Assembly: GCF_017308015.1 (NCBI RefSeq)
Contig: NZ_JAFKFW010000006.1
Coordinates: 1 to 64,000, forward strand
Source: Allobosea sp.
Lineage (GTDB): Bacteria; Pseudomonadota; Alphaproteobacteria; Rhizobiales; Beijerinckiaceae
Direction of reading: 5' to 3'
Length of the DNA stretch: 64,000 nt
Positions 10,292-18,520 of this stretch are shown here, piece after piece. Below the pieces are notes generated by a model, which saw only the letters and a list, made by a program, of their open reading frames with translations, did no database searches and was not told the DNA's origin. Each line of letters starts with the position of its first letter. Position 1 is the stretch's first letter. A program made the position numbers and the translations under genes.

Positions 10292-11248
10292 ATGGATAAG
10301 ATGAAGCCGACGATCCTGATGATTCCGCGCCTCGCCGACGATGCGATTGCGAGCCTGAAGCAAAGCTACACGGTGATCGGGCCGGTCGATGGCGGCGATG
10401 CTGCGGGCATCCCGGCCGCTGCGCGGGAAGCCCGTGCGTTGGTGACCTATGGCGGGCTCCGCACCGACGCGGAACTGATGGCCGCCTTGCCGAAGCTCGA
10501 GTTGATCGCCTGCTATGGCAGCGGTATCGAGGGGGTCGATGCCACCGCAGCCAAGGCGCGCGGCATCAGGCTCTGCAACGCCGCCGATGCCAATGCGCGC
10601 AGTGTGGCGGAATTCGCGATGGGCCTGATGCTCTGCGTCATGCGTGGGATCGGGCGAGGCGATCGATTCGTCCGGGAAGGCCTTTGGAATCGCCGGGGTA
10701 TCGAGCCGGTGGCCAATACGCCGGACCTGGCCGGCCGGAAGATCGGCATCTACGGGCTTGGCGCCATCGGCAGTCGCATCGCGAGCCGGGCCGCGGCTTT
10801 CGAGATGGAGGTGGGCTATCACAGCCGCACGCCCAAGCCGGGGCTGGATTATCGCTTCCATGACAGCCTGCTCGGCCTCGCCGAGTGGGCGGATGTGCTC
10901 ATGGTCGCGGTCCGGGCCAGCGCGGAGACGCGCAATGCGGTCGACGACGCCGTCCTGAGCGCGCTGGGGCCGTCGGGCCATGTCGTCAACATCTCGCGGG
11001 GGCTCGTCATCGACGAAGAGGCGCTCTGCGCTGCCCTCGAACAAAAGCGGATCGCCGGGGCTGCGCTCGACGTCTTCGTGGCGGAGCCGCATGTGCCGGA
11101 GCGGCTGCGCAAGCTCGACAACGTCGTGCTGACTCCTCATATCGCCGCGAGTTCGCAGGACGCCAAGAAGGCGCAGTTGCGCACGCTGCTCAGCAATCTC
11201 GACGCGTTCTTTGCGGGCCGGCCGATGCCTTCGGCCGTTCCGCTTTGA
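10292..11248 (+). CDS. D-isomer-specific 2-hydroxyacid dehydrogenase (glyoxylate/hydroxypyruvate reductase-like)
   Basis: 318 aa. The NAD(P)-binding motif GIYGLGAIGSRIA lies in the middle. The substrate-domain block CYGSGIEGVD, the arginine in VNISRGLVIDEEAL and the catalytic histidine in LTPHIAAS are all present. Relatives reduce glyoxylate, hydroxypyruvate or other 2-oxoacids with NAD(P)H; the exact substrate is open. ATGs at 10292 and 10301 are both possible; neither has a strong ribosome-binding site. The 230 bases upstream hold the divergent promoters shared with the DUF2853 gene. Confidence 0.9.
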   Translation: MDKMKPTILMIPRLADDAIASLKQSYTVIGPVDGGDAAGIPAAAREARALVTYGGLRTDAELMAALPKLELIACYGSGIEGVDATAAKARGIRLCNAADANARSVAEFAMGLMLCVMRGIGRGDRFVREGLWNRRGIEPVANTPDLAGRKIGIYGLGAIGSRIASRAAAFEMEVGYHSRTPKPGLDYRFHDSLLGLAEWADVLMVAVRASAETRNAVDDAVLSALGPSGHVVNISRGLVIDEEALCAALEQKRIAGAALDVFVAEPHVPERLRKLDNVVLTPHIAASSQDAKKAQLRTLLSNLDAFFAGRPMPSAVPL

Positions 11249-11252
11249 CGTC

Positions 11253-11765
11253 TCAGGGCAGGACGACGACCGGCGTGCCCATCCGGACGCGGGCGTAGAG
11301 ATCGATCACGTCCTGGTTGTGCATGCGGAAGCAGCCATAGGACGCGGCGGTGCCGATCGTGTTCGGCATGTTGGTGCCGTGGATGGCGTATTGCCCGGTC
11401 GGTCCCAGCCCGATGACGCGCGCGCCCATCGGGTTGCGAGGAGAGCCGCCCGGAATGACGTCGGGCAGGCGTGGGTTGTCCCGCCGGACCTCTGCCGGCG
11501 GGCTCCAGGCCGGATCGACCTGCAGTTCCTCGACATATTTGACGCCGCGCCACTGCTTGCCGGCCTTGCCGACGGCGACAGTGTAGCGGATCGCCTCGCC
11601 GGGCCCGGTGACGAAATAGAGCCTCCGCTCGCCGGTGCGGATCACGATGGTGCCGGGGTCGAAGCGCCCGTCGCGCATCCCGACGATCTCGCGTGCCTGT
11701 GCCGGCAGCGCGGCGGGAGAGGCTGCCGCGAGGACAAGGGTGGCAACGGCGGCATGTCTGAGCAT
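11253..11765 (-). CDS. L,D-transpeptidase (YkuD domain), secreted
   Basis: 170 aa. A signal peptide covers about residues 1-24 (cleavage near LPAQA/RE). The YkuD catalytic motif is intact: HGTN (His129) and SYGCFRMHN with Cys145 as nucleophile. Such enzymes form 3-3 peptidoglycan cross-links or attach outer-membrane proteins in the periplasm. The protein ends at the end of the catalytic domain. Its Shine-Dalgarno sequence lies inside a 9-bp hairpin (11772-11798), which may control translation. It lies downstream of hmuV on the same strand. Confidence 0.92.
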   Translation of the reverse strand: MLRHAAVATLVLAAASPAALPAQAREIVGMRDGRFDPGTIVIRTGERRLYFVTGPGEAIRYTVAVGKAGKQWRGVKYVEELQVDPAWSPPAEVRRDNPRLPDVIPGGSPRNPMGARVIGLGPTGQYAIHGTNMPNTIGTAASYGCFRMHNQDVIDLYARVRMGTPVVVLP

Positions 11766-11771
11766 GGTCGG

Positions 11772-11798
11772 AACTCCCGCTGGAAACTGGCGGGAGTT
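11772..11798 (-). promoter_or_regulatory. Hairpin holding the ribosome-binding site of the L,D-transpeptidase gene
   Basis: On the minus strand AACTCCCGC (11798-11790) pairs perfectly with GCGGGAGTT (11780-11772) across a 9-base loop. The second arm contains the GGGAG that would serve as Shine-Dalgarno sequence for the ATG at 11765. When folded the site is hidden. It could instead be the end of the hmu transcript, but no T-run follows. Confidence 0.55.
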
Positions 11799-11878
11799 GT
11801 GGCGTTACAGCCGTGAAGCGGGGGTTGAGCGATATGGTGAAGCCGTGATTCAGGATGAATCGCGGCTGAATCCGTTTC

Positions 11879-12703
11879 CTATGCCGCCGGCCGGGCGCGA
11901 TGCTGCTGCGGCAGCAGGAAGGGCAGACCGGGTGCGGGGGCGCGGCTCAGCGTCAGGTCGACCTTGAAGACCTGGCGCAGCAGGGCGTCGTCCAGGGTCT
12001 TCGCCGGCGGCCCCTGCGCGATGATGTGGCCCTGATCCATCACGACGAGATGGTCGGCATAGGTCACGGCTAGATTGAGATCGTGCAGCACGATCAGCAC
12101 CGCCACACCGCGCGCGGCGATGCTGCGAGCCATGTCGAGCAGCGCGAGCTGGTGGCAAAGATCGAGGCTGGCGATCGGCTCGTCGAGGAAGAGCACCTGC
12201 CGCTCGGCGACGCTCCGGCCAGCCTCGAGCTGGCAGAGCGCGCGGGCGAACTGCACGCGCTGCTGCTCGCCGCCGGAGAGCGTCTGGTAGCGTCGTCCCG
12301 CGAGATCGATCACGCCGGCGGCGGCGAGGCTTTCGGCGACGATCGCCTCGCGCCGCTGGCGCGAGAGCGCCCGGCCGATACCGTCAACGCCGAGGCTCGC
12401 GACCTCGTAGACGCTGAAGGGGAAGGCGAGGCGGGCATGCTGGGCCATGACCGAGCGCAGGCAGGCCAGCCGCCAGGCGGGAACCGATGCGAACGGTTCG
12501 CCGGCGATGCGGATCTCGCCGCCGGCCGGCTTGATCTCGCCGGTCAGGAGTTTGAGCAGCGTCGATTTGCCGGCGCCGTTCGGGCCGATCAGAATCGTGG
12601 TCGTGCCGCCGGCCAATTCGAGGTTCGCATCGGTGACCAGCCGACGCCCGTCCGCGACGAAGCTGACACCATGGCCGGATAGGAACGGGTTCGCTTCAGA
12701 CAT
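11879..12703 (-). CDS. hmuV: Heme ABC transporter ATP-binding protein HmuV
   Basis: 274 aa. Walker A is GPNGAGKST, the signature is LSGGEQQRV, Walker B is VLFLDEP, and the switch histidine is in LIVLHDLNLA. It belongs to the FecE/BtuD/HmuV group that powers FecCD-type importers. The frame overlaps the end of hmuU by eight bases, so the genes are translated together. Heme-specificity is inferred from the heme monooxygenase and hutX genes on the far side of the control region. Confidence 0.93.
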   Translation of the reverse strand: MSEANPFLSGHGVSFVADGRRLVTDANLELAGGTTTILIGPNGAGKSTLLKLLTGEIKPAGGEIRIAGEPFASVPAWRLACLRSVMAQHARLAFPFSVYEVASLGVDGIGRALSRQRREAIVAESLAAAGVIDLAGRRYQTLSGGEQQRVQFARALCQLEAGRSVAERQVLFLDEPIASLDLCHQLALLDMARSIAARGVAVLIVLHDLNLAVTYADHLVVMDQGHIIAQGPPAKTLDDALLRQVFKVDLTLSRAPAPGLPFLLPQQHRARPAA

Positions 12704-13802
12704 CGATCAGGCTCGTGCGGCGCAGCAGCAACCAGAGGAAGAAGGGCGCGCCGATCGTGGCGGTGACGATGCCGATCGGCAGCTCGGCCGGGACGACGAT
12801 GAGGCGGGCGACGATGTCGGCGCCGACCAGCAGCATCGCGCCGCCCAATGCCGAGAGCGGCAGCAGCAGACGATGATCCGGCCCGACGCAGAGCCGGATC
12901 AGATGCGGCACGACGATGCCGACGAAGCCGATCAGGCCGGCCGTGGCGACGCTGGCGCCGACGGCGAGCGCGACCAGCAGGATCGCCAGCGCCTTGATGC
13001 GCTGGACGGGGATGCCGAGATGATAGGCCTCGGCCTCGCCGAGCATGAGCCCATTCAGGCCGCGTGCCAGCAGCGGCATCAGCAGAAGCAGCGGCAGGAT
13101 GATCGGCGCGACCACTGTCAGCTTGGTCCAGCTCGCGCCGCCCAGGCTGCCGAGCGACCAGAAGGTGAGATCGCGCAATTGCCGGTCGTCCGACCAGAAG
13201 GCGAGGAGGCCGGTCAACGCGCTGGCGAGCGCGCCGAGCGCGACACCGGCGAGCAGCATCGTCGCGACCGAGGTGCGGCCGCCACGGGTGGCGATGAGAT
13301 ACAGCGCCAGCGTCGAGACGAGGCCGCCGCAGAAGGCGCCGGCCGGCAGGGCGGCGAAAGGCAGCTTCATCATGCTGCCGGCGAGGAAGCGGTCGCCGAG
13401 CACGATCGTGGCGGCTGCGGCGAGCGCCGCGCCGCTGGAGACGCCGACAAGGCCGGGATCGGCGAGCGGGTTGCGGAACAATCCCTGCATCAACGCTCCC
13501 GAAACCGCGAGGCCAGCGCCGACGAGAAGGCCGAGAAGGACGCGCGGCAGGCGGATATTGAGGACGACGAGGACGTCGCGACCTTCGAGCAGGCTGGTGT
13601 CGCCCGTCAGGCGCGCCATCAGGATCTCGGCGACGCGGCCCGGCGCGATCGCGATCGCCCCCTGCCCGATGGCGACGATGGTCAGGAAAAGGCAGGCGAG
13701 GCCGAGGCCGATGACGGCGAGCATGCCGGTGCGCCGGCGGCCGGCGATCAGCGTTGCCAAGGTTGAAGAGGCCACGGTCGGGGCAGGCGTCGCGAGGGTC
13801 AC
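12696..13802 (-). CDS. hmuU: Heme ABC transporter permease HmuU
   Basis: 368 aa with about ten membrane helices, FecCD family. The conserved LGIPVQRIKALAILLVALAVG coupling region and GLIGFVGIVVPHL, the family's hallmark block, are seen. It moves heme from the periplasmic HmuT into the cytosol. The start is GTG at 13802, whose GTGA overlaps the hmuT stop. The N-terminal 25 residues are Ala/Thr-rich and cytoplasmic. Confidence 0.93.
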   Translation of the reverse strand: MTLATPAPTVASSTLATLIAGRRRTGMLAVIGLGLACLFLTIVAIGQGAIAIAPGRVAEILMARLTGDTSLLEGRDVLVVLNIRLPRVLLGLLVGAGLAVSGALMQGLFRNPLADPGLVGVSSGAALAAAATIVLGDRFLAGSMMKLPFAALPAGAFCGGLVSTLALYLIATRGGRTSVATMLLAGVALGALASALTGLLAFWSDDRQLRDLTFWSLGSLGGASWTKLTVVAPIILPLLLLMPLLARGLNGLMLGEAEAYHLGIPVQRIKALAILLVALAVGASVATAGLIGFVGIVVPHLIRLCVGPDHRLLLPLSALGGAMLLVGADIVARLIVVPAELPIGIVTATIGAPFFLWLLLRRTSLIDV

Positions 13803-14758
13803 GGGGTGGCGGCCGTCCCGAGCGGCGGGATCACGGCTTCCGGATAGATCGCGGCCATCAGGTCGCGGGCCGCCATCGGCGTGCGTGGTCCGAAGCCGAG
13901 CAGATAGAGTCCGTCCATATGGACCAACCGCTTCTCGCTTGCCGCGGGAATCCGGGCGAAGGCAGGCATCGCGAAAAGCTCGTCCGGCGTGATGTTGTGC
14001 GCGCTGCTGTTGCGCATCATCAGCACCATGTCGGGCGCGGCGGCGGCGATCGCCTCATCCGTCATCGGCTTGTAGCCTTCGATCGCGTCGGCGACGTTGA
14101 TACCGCCGGCCAGCGCGATGATGCCGTCGGCCGAGCTGTTACGGCCGCCGACCATCGCCCGGCCGTTCTGCAGCGAAAGCAGGAAGAGGATACGCTTCTT
14201 CCTCGCAAGACCGGCGCGCAGCGTGGCGAGTTCGTCGAAATGCGCCCTGGTCTGCGCGGCCAGGCGTTCGGCCGGGGCGGCCGCGCCGATCGCGGTACCG
14301 ATCGCGGCGATCTTGGTGACGACCCCCTCGGGGGTCAGCCCATCATGGATGCGGGCGATCTTCACGCCGGATTCGCTCAAGAGCGAAACGGCGTCCGGCG
14401 GACCGGCGCCGTCGATCAGCATGATCAGCGACGGCTTCAGCGAGAGCACGCCTTCGGCTGAAAGCGCGCGGACATAGCCGACATTGGCCTTCTCCTTCAG
14501 CGCCTCGGGCGGGAATTGGCTGGTGGAGTCGATGCCGACGATGCGGTCCTGCAGGCCGAGCGCGTAGATGACCTCGGTAATGACGCCGCCGGCGACGACG
14601 ATGCGATCCGGCGTCTGGGCAAGTGCTGCGCCCGGCAAGGCCCGGGAGAGCCCGAGCCCGCCGAGGCCAAGAGCGCTCAAGCCAAGGGCTGTCGTCAGCT
14701 CGCGGCGGTTCGGCTGCTGAAGGCCGCGATGCGCTGGGATGATGCGCGAGCCGGGCAT
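13799..14758 (-). CDS. hmuT: Periplasmic heme-binding protein HmuT
   Basis: 319 aa. The N-terminus has a twin-arginine-like signal (NRRELTTALGLSALGLGG), unusual for this family, followed by a TroA-like fold (DRIVVAGGVITEVIYALGL to the C-terminal MAARDLMAAIYPE). It would capture heme in the periplasm and pass it to HmuUV. I use the ATG at 14758 because GGAG lies seven bases upstream; an ATG at 14800 would add 14 residues. It is the first gene of the hmuTUV operon and faces the control region at 14759-15105. Confidence 0.9.
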   Translation of the reverse strand: MPGSRIIPAHRGLQQPNRRELTTALGLSALGLGGLGLSRALPGAALAQTPDRIVVAGGVITEVIYALGLQDRIVGIDSTSQFPPEALKEKANVGYVRALSAEGVLSLKPSLIMLIDGAGPPDAVSLLSESGVKIARIHDGLTPEGVVTKIAAIGTAIGAAAPAERLAAQTRAHFDELATLRAGLARKKRILFLLSLQNGRAMVGGRNSSADGIIALAGGINVADAIEGYKPMTDEAIAAAAPDMVLMMRNSSAHNITPDELFAMPAFARIPAASEKRLVHMDGLYLLGFGPRTPMAARDLMAAIYPEAVIPPLGTAATP

Positions 14759-14829
14759 GTCGCAACTCCATTCGGGCGCAGATGGCGGTCTTTCCGGCAT
14801 GAGCGCTCAGATTACAAGTTTGTAGTCAG

Positions 14830-14846
14830 TTTAAAATGATTCAATA
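14830..14846. promoter_or_regulatory. Irr-box (ICE)-like iron-control site
   Basis: TTTAAAATGATTCAATA matches the rhizobial iron control element TTTAGAA-N3-TTCTAAA at 11 of 14 defined positions. It lies 72 bases upstream of the hmuT start. Irr is the iron/heme-status regulator of Hyphomicrobiales and acts on hmu promoters. The match is by eye only. Confidence 0.45.
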
Positions 14847-14849
14847 TAG

Positions 14850-14888
14850 AGTATATCTTGTTTTTAATTACTCAAAACAAGATATACT
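14850..14888. promoter_or_regulatory. Perfect 15-bp inverted repeat in the heme control region
   Basis: AGTATATCTTGTTTT (14850-14864) is the exact reverse complement of AAAACAAGATATACT (14874-14888), separated by nine bases. It may be the operator of a dimeric regulator or a structured leader on either transcript. It follows the Irr-box-like site by three bases. Confidence 0.65.
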
Positions 14889-14957
14889 TTGCATCATTAT
14901 TGACGCTGATATGAGCCTTTACTACAACGGGTCAAGGGCTATGCGATGCGCAGCCAA

Positions 14958-14983
14958 CCCGTCTGGCGATATCGCCGGACGGG
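14958..14983. promoter_or_regulatory. 26-base near-perfect palindrome in the leader of the heme monooxygenase gene
   Basis: The 13-base half-sites 14958-14970 and 14971-14983 are complementary except for one G-T pair, with no spacer (core GGCGATATCGCC). It could be a protein-binding site or, in RNA, a hairpin in the 5' leader. Confidence 0.5.
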
Positions 14984-15105
14984 CGGTTTCCGGCTCTTGC
15001 GCATGTCCCGGTCGAAACCTCCGCTCGGAGGCGGTCGATCGGGACAGGATTGCCCGGTTTCGTTCGCTTCCGCCGTTTCCGGCGTGCCAGATGCAGGATT
15101 TACTC

Positions 15106-15453
15106 ATGTTCATCGCCATGAATCGCTTCAAGGTCGTCAAGGGCGAGGAGGCCGCCTTCGAGACGGTGTGGTCCTCGCGCAAGAGCCGCCTCGACGAGAT
15201 GCCGGGCTTCCTCTCCTTCCATCTGCTGAAGGGGCCGGAGAAGGAGGACCACACACTCTACTCCTCCCATACGAGCTGGGCCTCGAAGGAGGATTTCACG
15301 GTCTGGACCAAGTCCGAGCAGTTCCGCGAATCGCATCGCAGCGCCGGCCAGCCGCGTCCGAAGCCGATCTATCTCGGCCATCCCGAGTTCGAGGGGTTCG
15401 AGACCGTGCTGAGCGAGAGCAATCCGCACCTGCCCCGCCAGGCGGCCGAGTGA
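15106..15453 (+). CDS. Heme-degrading monooxygenase, IsdG/HmuQ-like (ABM domain)
   Basis: 115 aa, the size of IsdG-type enzymes. It begins MFIAMNRFKVVKGEEAAFE, a ferredoxin-like ABM start, and contains MPGFLSFHLLKGP and YSSHTSWASKEDFTVWTKS, with a conserved tryptophan typical of heme-binding members. It would open the porphyrin ring in the cytosol and free iron. AGGA at about 15095 precedes the ATG at 15106. The gene heads an operon with hutX. Rhizobial HmuQ/HmuD are the nearest named relatives I can offer. Confidence 0.85.
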   Translation: MFIAMNRFKVVKGEEAAFETVWSSRKSRLDEMPGFLSFHLLKGPEKEDHTLYSSHTSWASKEDFTVWTKSEQFRESHRSAGQPRPKPIYLGHPEFEGFETVLSESNPHLPRQAAE

Positions 15454-15463
15454 GGCTCGGGCT

Positions 15464-15985
15464 ATGACGATTGCCGATATCACCAAGCGGGATCCGATGG
15501 AGCAGGCGCGTGCGCTGCTCGCCGCCAAGCCGGACGGCCTGGTCGAGGCGATTGCGCGCGAGGCCAAGGTCTCGACGCGCGCCGTGCTCGAGCTTTTGCC
15601 CGAGGCGCAGCGCCAGTTCGTGGCACCCGAGCGTTTCGAGGACGTCTGGAAGGAGCTCGCGACCTGGGGCACGGTGCTCTTCCTGATGCATACGCCCGAC
15701 ATCGTGCTGGAATGCGAGGGCTCACTCCCGGTCGGCAGCTTCGGCCACGGCTATTACAACATCCATGGCGACAGTCCGATCGGCGGCCACATCAAAGCCG
15801 AGAACTGCCGGGCGATCTATCTGGTCGACCGTTCGACGGCGCAGGGCCGGCGTGCCTGCTCGGTGCAGTTCTTCAACGGCGCCGGCGACGTGATGTTCAA
15901 GGTCTTCGTGCGGCGTGATACCGCGCGGGAACTGCTGCCGGATCAGCTGGCGCGGTTCGAGGCGCTCAAGACGACATTCGCCTGA
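15464..15985 (+). CDS. hutX: Cytosolic heme carrier HutX
   Basis: 173 aa, the normal length. It matches the HutX/ChuX domain: LLPEAQRQFVAPERF, WGTVLFLMHTPDIVLECEG, the GYYNIHGDSPIGGHI block and FVRRDTARELLPDQ near the end. HutX binds imported heme and hands it to a degrading enzyme, here probably the monooxygenase ten bases upstream. Co-transcription is nearly certain. Confidence 0.92.
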   Translation: MTIADITKRDPMEQARALLAAKPDGLVEAIAREAKVSTRAVLELLPEAQRQFVAPERFEDVWKELATWGTVLFLMHTPDIVLECEGSLPVGSFGHGYYNIHGDSPIGGHIKAENCRAIYLVDRSTAQGRRACSVQFFNGAGDVMFKVFVRRDTARELLPDQLARFEALKTTFA

Positions 15986-16125
15986 GCCGCAAAAACGACA
16001 TGGTGTCCGGTTCATGCATCGCGCGGCAGAAGCCGCGCGATGCGGCCACCGATGAAGGCGATGAGCGGAATTCACCATTCGTTAACCATGCTGGCCCAGC
16101 CTTCGCGGCAGAAGGCCCGTCGACC

Positions 16126-17583
16126 ATGACCGTCTCCCGCGACCGAGAGCCCGCGGATAACGCGACGGACATGGCCGGCGAGGAACTACCCGACGGTTCG
16201 ACGATGGGGGTCGCGATGGCCGCACATGTCACCATGGATCGGGCCCATCTGCCGCATCGGCGCCCGGGGCTGACGATCGCGGCCGGGCGAAGGTTTGTGG
16301 CAAGGCGGGTTCCCGCTCTGCGCTCGAATCTGGGCTCGGCGCTTCTGCTTGGCCTACGCTTCATTCAGGCGCGGCTGATCTCGGTCTGGGGTCTGATCAT
16401 CGCGGCCGCCCTGTGTCCGCCCTTCGTCTTCGCAGCCTTCGCCGTCTTTTCCTCGGCTGCGAACTTCATCTCGATCGCCTCGCTGCTGCGGCTGGAAGCG
16501 GTGTTCTTCAGGAGCAGCGATCGCGTCCGGCTCGGTCTCGCCTTCCGCCTTGCGGCGACCGTGGGCTCGGCCTTCCTCGCCGTCACCACATTCATCCTGA
16601 TCGGGCTCGCCGCGACCGGTTGGATCGCGCCCGCGGTCGCCTTCTTCTTCCTCGTCTCGCTCACGGCGCGCTCGGTGCTGCGCCTGCTTTGGTCAGAGGC
16701 CACCGCGGAGGGGGATTTCCGCGCCATCGGCAACAGCAATGTCGTCCAGGCCGTGGTGCAGCCGGCCATCATGCTGATCCTGATCGCGATCTTCGGTCCG
16801 AAGGCGCTGACCCTGTTCATGGCCGATGCGCTCGGGCATGTCCTGGCGGCGGCCTATCTGCTGCTGCGCCGGCGGGATTCGATCGCCGGCCTGGTCCGTC
16901 CGGCGCTTTGGTCCTGGCGCAGTCTCATCGAGGCGACGGTGCGCTGGCGGGACGCTCCGTTGGCCCTGCTGCCTTCGGCCCTGCTGGCCTATGGATTCGC
17001 GGTCGCGCCGCTCCTCGCGCTGCCTTATGCCAGCAATACCGTTCTAGCGGCGCAGGTCGCGCTGTCGATGCGTCTGCTTGACATGCCGACCCAGATGTTC
17101 GGAACCGTTTCCATCCCGCTGGTGCTGAACCGCCTGCGGATGCATGTGGGTCCACGTCGGCGCTTCTGGGCGCGGATCATGACCCTTGGGCTGACCGTCG
17201 GCGCGACCGTCCTGTTCAGCGCCATCGCCGTCGCCTCGCTCATGGCCGATCAATGGCTGATCGGAACCCAGTGGCAGGATCTGGGCGAGGTCGTCGCGCT
17301 GCTGGCGGCATTCTATATCGGTATCGCCGTGCTCGGCCCATTGCAGGAAGTGGCGACGCTTTCGCGCCAGCCCTTCTGGCAGGTCGCGATCAATGCCGTC
17401 GCATTGGTTGCGATCGTGGCGGCTATGGCATGGTTTCGGGTCCTGTCGCCGGAGTTGCTGCTGACGATCGGCGCCATCTCGATCCTCCGGACGCTGGCGC
17501 ATGCCGCCTTCATCTGGCTGCATCTCGACGATCCCGCCGAGGCGCCGTCCGACTGCCTTGCTGCTTCGGGGGGTGCCCGCTGA
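16126..17583 (+). CDS. Polysaccharide flippase-like multi-pass membrane protein
   Basis: 485 aa with about 12 predicted membrane helices, resembling the Wzx/MATE (oligosaccharidyl-lipid flippase) superfamily in layout. An unusually long, charged N-terminal cytoplasmic region of about 75 residues precedes the first helix. Such proteins move lipid-linked sugars across the inner membrane. No glycosyltransferase or polymerase gene lies nearby, so the substrate is unknown. The start is uncertain: ATG 16126 has GAAGG upstream; ATG 16000 and ATG 16204 are also in frame. Confidence 0.7.
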   Translation: MTVSRDREPADNATDMAGEELPDGSTMGVAMAAHVTMDRAHLPHRRPGLTIAAGRRFVARRVPALRSNLGSALLLGLRFIQARLISVWGLIIAAALCPPFVFAAFAVFSSAANFISIASLLRLEAVFFRSSDRVRLGLAFRLAATVGSAFLAVTTFILIGLAATGWIAPAVAFFFLVSLTARSVLRLLWSEATAEGDFRAIGNSNVVQAVVQPAIMLILIAIFGPKALTLFMADALGHVLAAAYLLLRRRDSIAGLVRPALWSWRSLIEATVRWRDAPLALLPSALLAYGFAVAPLLALPYASNTVLAAQVALSMRLLDMPTQMFGTVSIPLVLNRLRMHVGPRRRFWARIMTLGLTVGATVLFSAIAVASLMADQWLIGTQWQDLGEVVALLAAFYIGIAVLGPLQEVATLSRQPFWQVAINAVALVAIVAAMAWFRVLSPELLLTIGAISILRTLAHAAFIWLHLDDPAEAPSDCLAASGGAR

Positions 17584-17645
17584 GCGGCTTTTGCTCGCCG
17601 CATTCCCTTTACGCGAACCGGTGGCCACTTGGCTTGAATATGCTC

Positions 17646-18443
17646 TTATTCGCGGCGGATCAGCCTGTCTGCGATCAGCGAGGAGAGTAGCCCGGGCTTG
17701 AACTCGCGCTCCAGCCGCTCGGGGTCGTAGATCGTGGCGACCCAGTCGAGGAAGGCGACGCCGTTCGTTTCACCCTCACGGTGATAGGCCTCGAAGAAGG
17801 CGTCGAGAATGCCGGTCTTGGCAAAGCGAAAATGGCCGTAGCGCAGTGAGAGCTGGCGCATGGCCTCGTCGAGCGGTCGTCCTTCATGCACTAGCAGATA
17901 GAGGGCCGAGAAGAAGCCGGCCCGATCAGCGCCCGATTTGCAGTGAACGAGGGCTGGCTCGTCGAGACTTGCGAAGAAAGCTTTCGCGCCGATGATGGTC
18001 TCGCGATCGGGCGCGCCTCGCGAGCGCAGCACGAAATCGACGAGCTTGATGCCGTGGCGCTCGCAGGCCTCCTTCTGGAGCGGCCAGGAGCCGTGCTCGC
18101 GGCCGCCACGCAGGTTGACGATGGTCTTGATGCCCTTGCGCGCGAAGGCCGCGATCTGGCCGGGTGCCGGCTGGGCCGAGCGCCAGAGCCGCGGCGTGAC
18201 GCGGTGGGCGTTGAGATAGGCGAGCCGGAAGATGCCGTGGTCGACAAGGAGCATGTTGGCCCAGGCGCGCAGGCGCTGGCCGCGGCCTTCGAGCGGCCGG
18301 TCCCAGCGGGCGATGCGGGCCATGCGGCGGGCATAGCGCTCTTCGTCGGGGCGCAGGCGGCTCAGCACGGCCTGGTCTCGGGGCTGTTCATGGGGCGCCG
18401 GATAGCAGCGCGGGGGCGCATGCGCAAATCGTCTGAGCACCAA
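17646..18443 (-). CDS. Tyrosine/dual-specificity protein phosphatase family protein
   Basis: 265 aa. The Cys-phosphatase P-loop [10 protein letters not shown] (CX5R, Cys168 and Arg174) follows VNLRGG, a general arrangement seen in bacterial PTPs and phytase-like phosphatases. Upstream, [19 protein letters not shown] matches the RSAQP motif of this family. It would remove phosphate from protein tyrosine, inositol phosphates or similar. The first 40 residues may not be translated: an ATG at 18323 is also in frame. It diverges from ppa. Confidence 0.85.
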   Translation of the reverse strand: MVLRRFAHAPPRCYPAPHEQPRDQAVLSRLRPDEERYARRMARIARWDRPLEGRGQRLRAWANMLLVDHGIFRLAYLNAHRVTPRLWRSAQPAPGQIAAFARKGIKTIVNLRGGREHGSWPLQKEACERHGIKLVDFVLRSRGAPDRETIIGAKAFFASLDEPALVHCKSGADRAGFFSALYLLVHEGRPLDEAMRQLSLRYGHFRFAKTGILDAFFEAYHREGETNGVAFLDWVATIYDPERLEREFKPGLLSSLIADRLIRRE

Positions 18444-18520
18444 GCGTGGCGGAAGGGCTTGGACTTTTCGCCGCGAACTTGCATAAGGCCCGGCAAAATT
18501 CCCAAGCGACAGGTTCCAGA

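Larger units (their letters stand above)
14759..15105. other. AT-rich divergent control region of the heme genes
   Basis: 347 bases without a convincing gene. The part 14810-14935 is strikingly AT-rich against the GC-rich flanks and should hold promoters for both hmuT (leftward) and the heme monooxygenase gene (rightward). It contains an Irr-box-like site (14830-14846), a perfect 15-bp inverted repeat (14850-14888) and a 26-base palindrome (14958-14983). Open frames here have no recognisable product, and I see no HmuP-like small protein. Confidence 0.7.

Noticed and set aside
11847..11861. Short palindrome GATTCA-GGA-TGAATC after hmuV
   Set aside because: Six-base arms at this size are expected by chance, and no T-run or other site supports it.
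14911..15105. Small protein (HmuP-like) before the heme monooxygenase gene
   Set aside because: None of the frames gives an HmuP-like sequence or a good start, and two palindromes run through the region.
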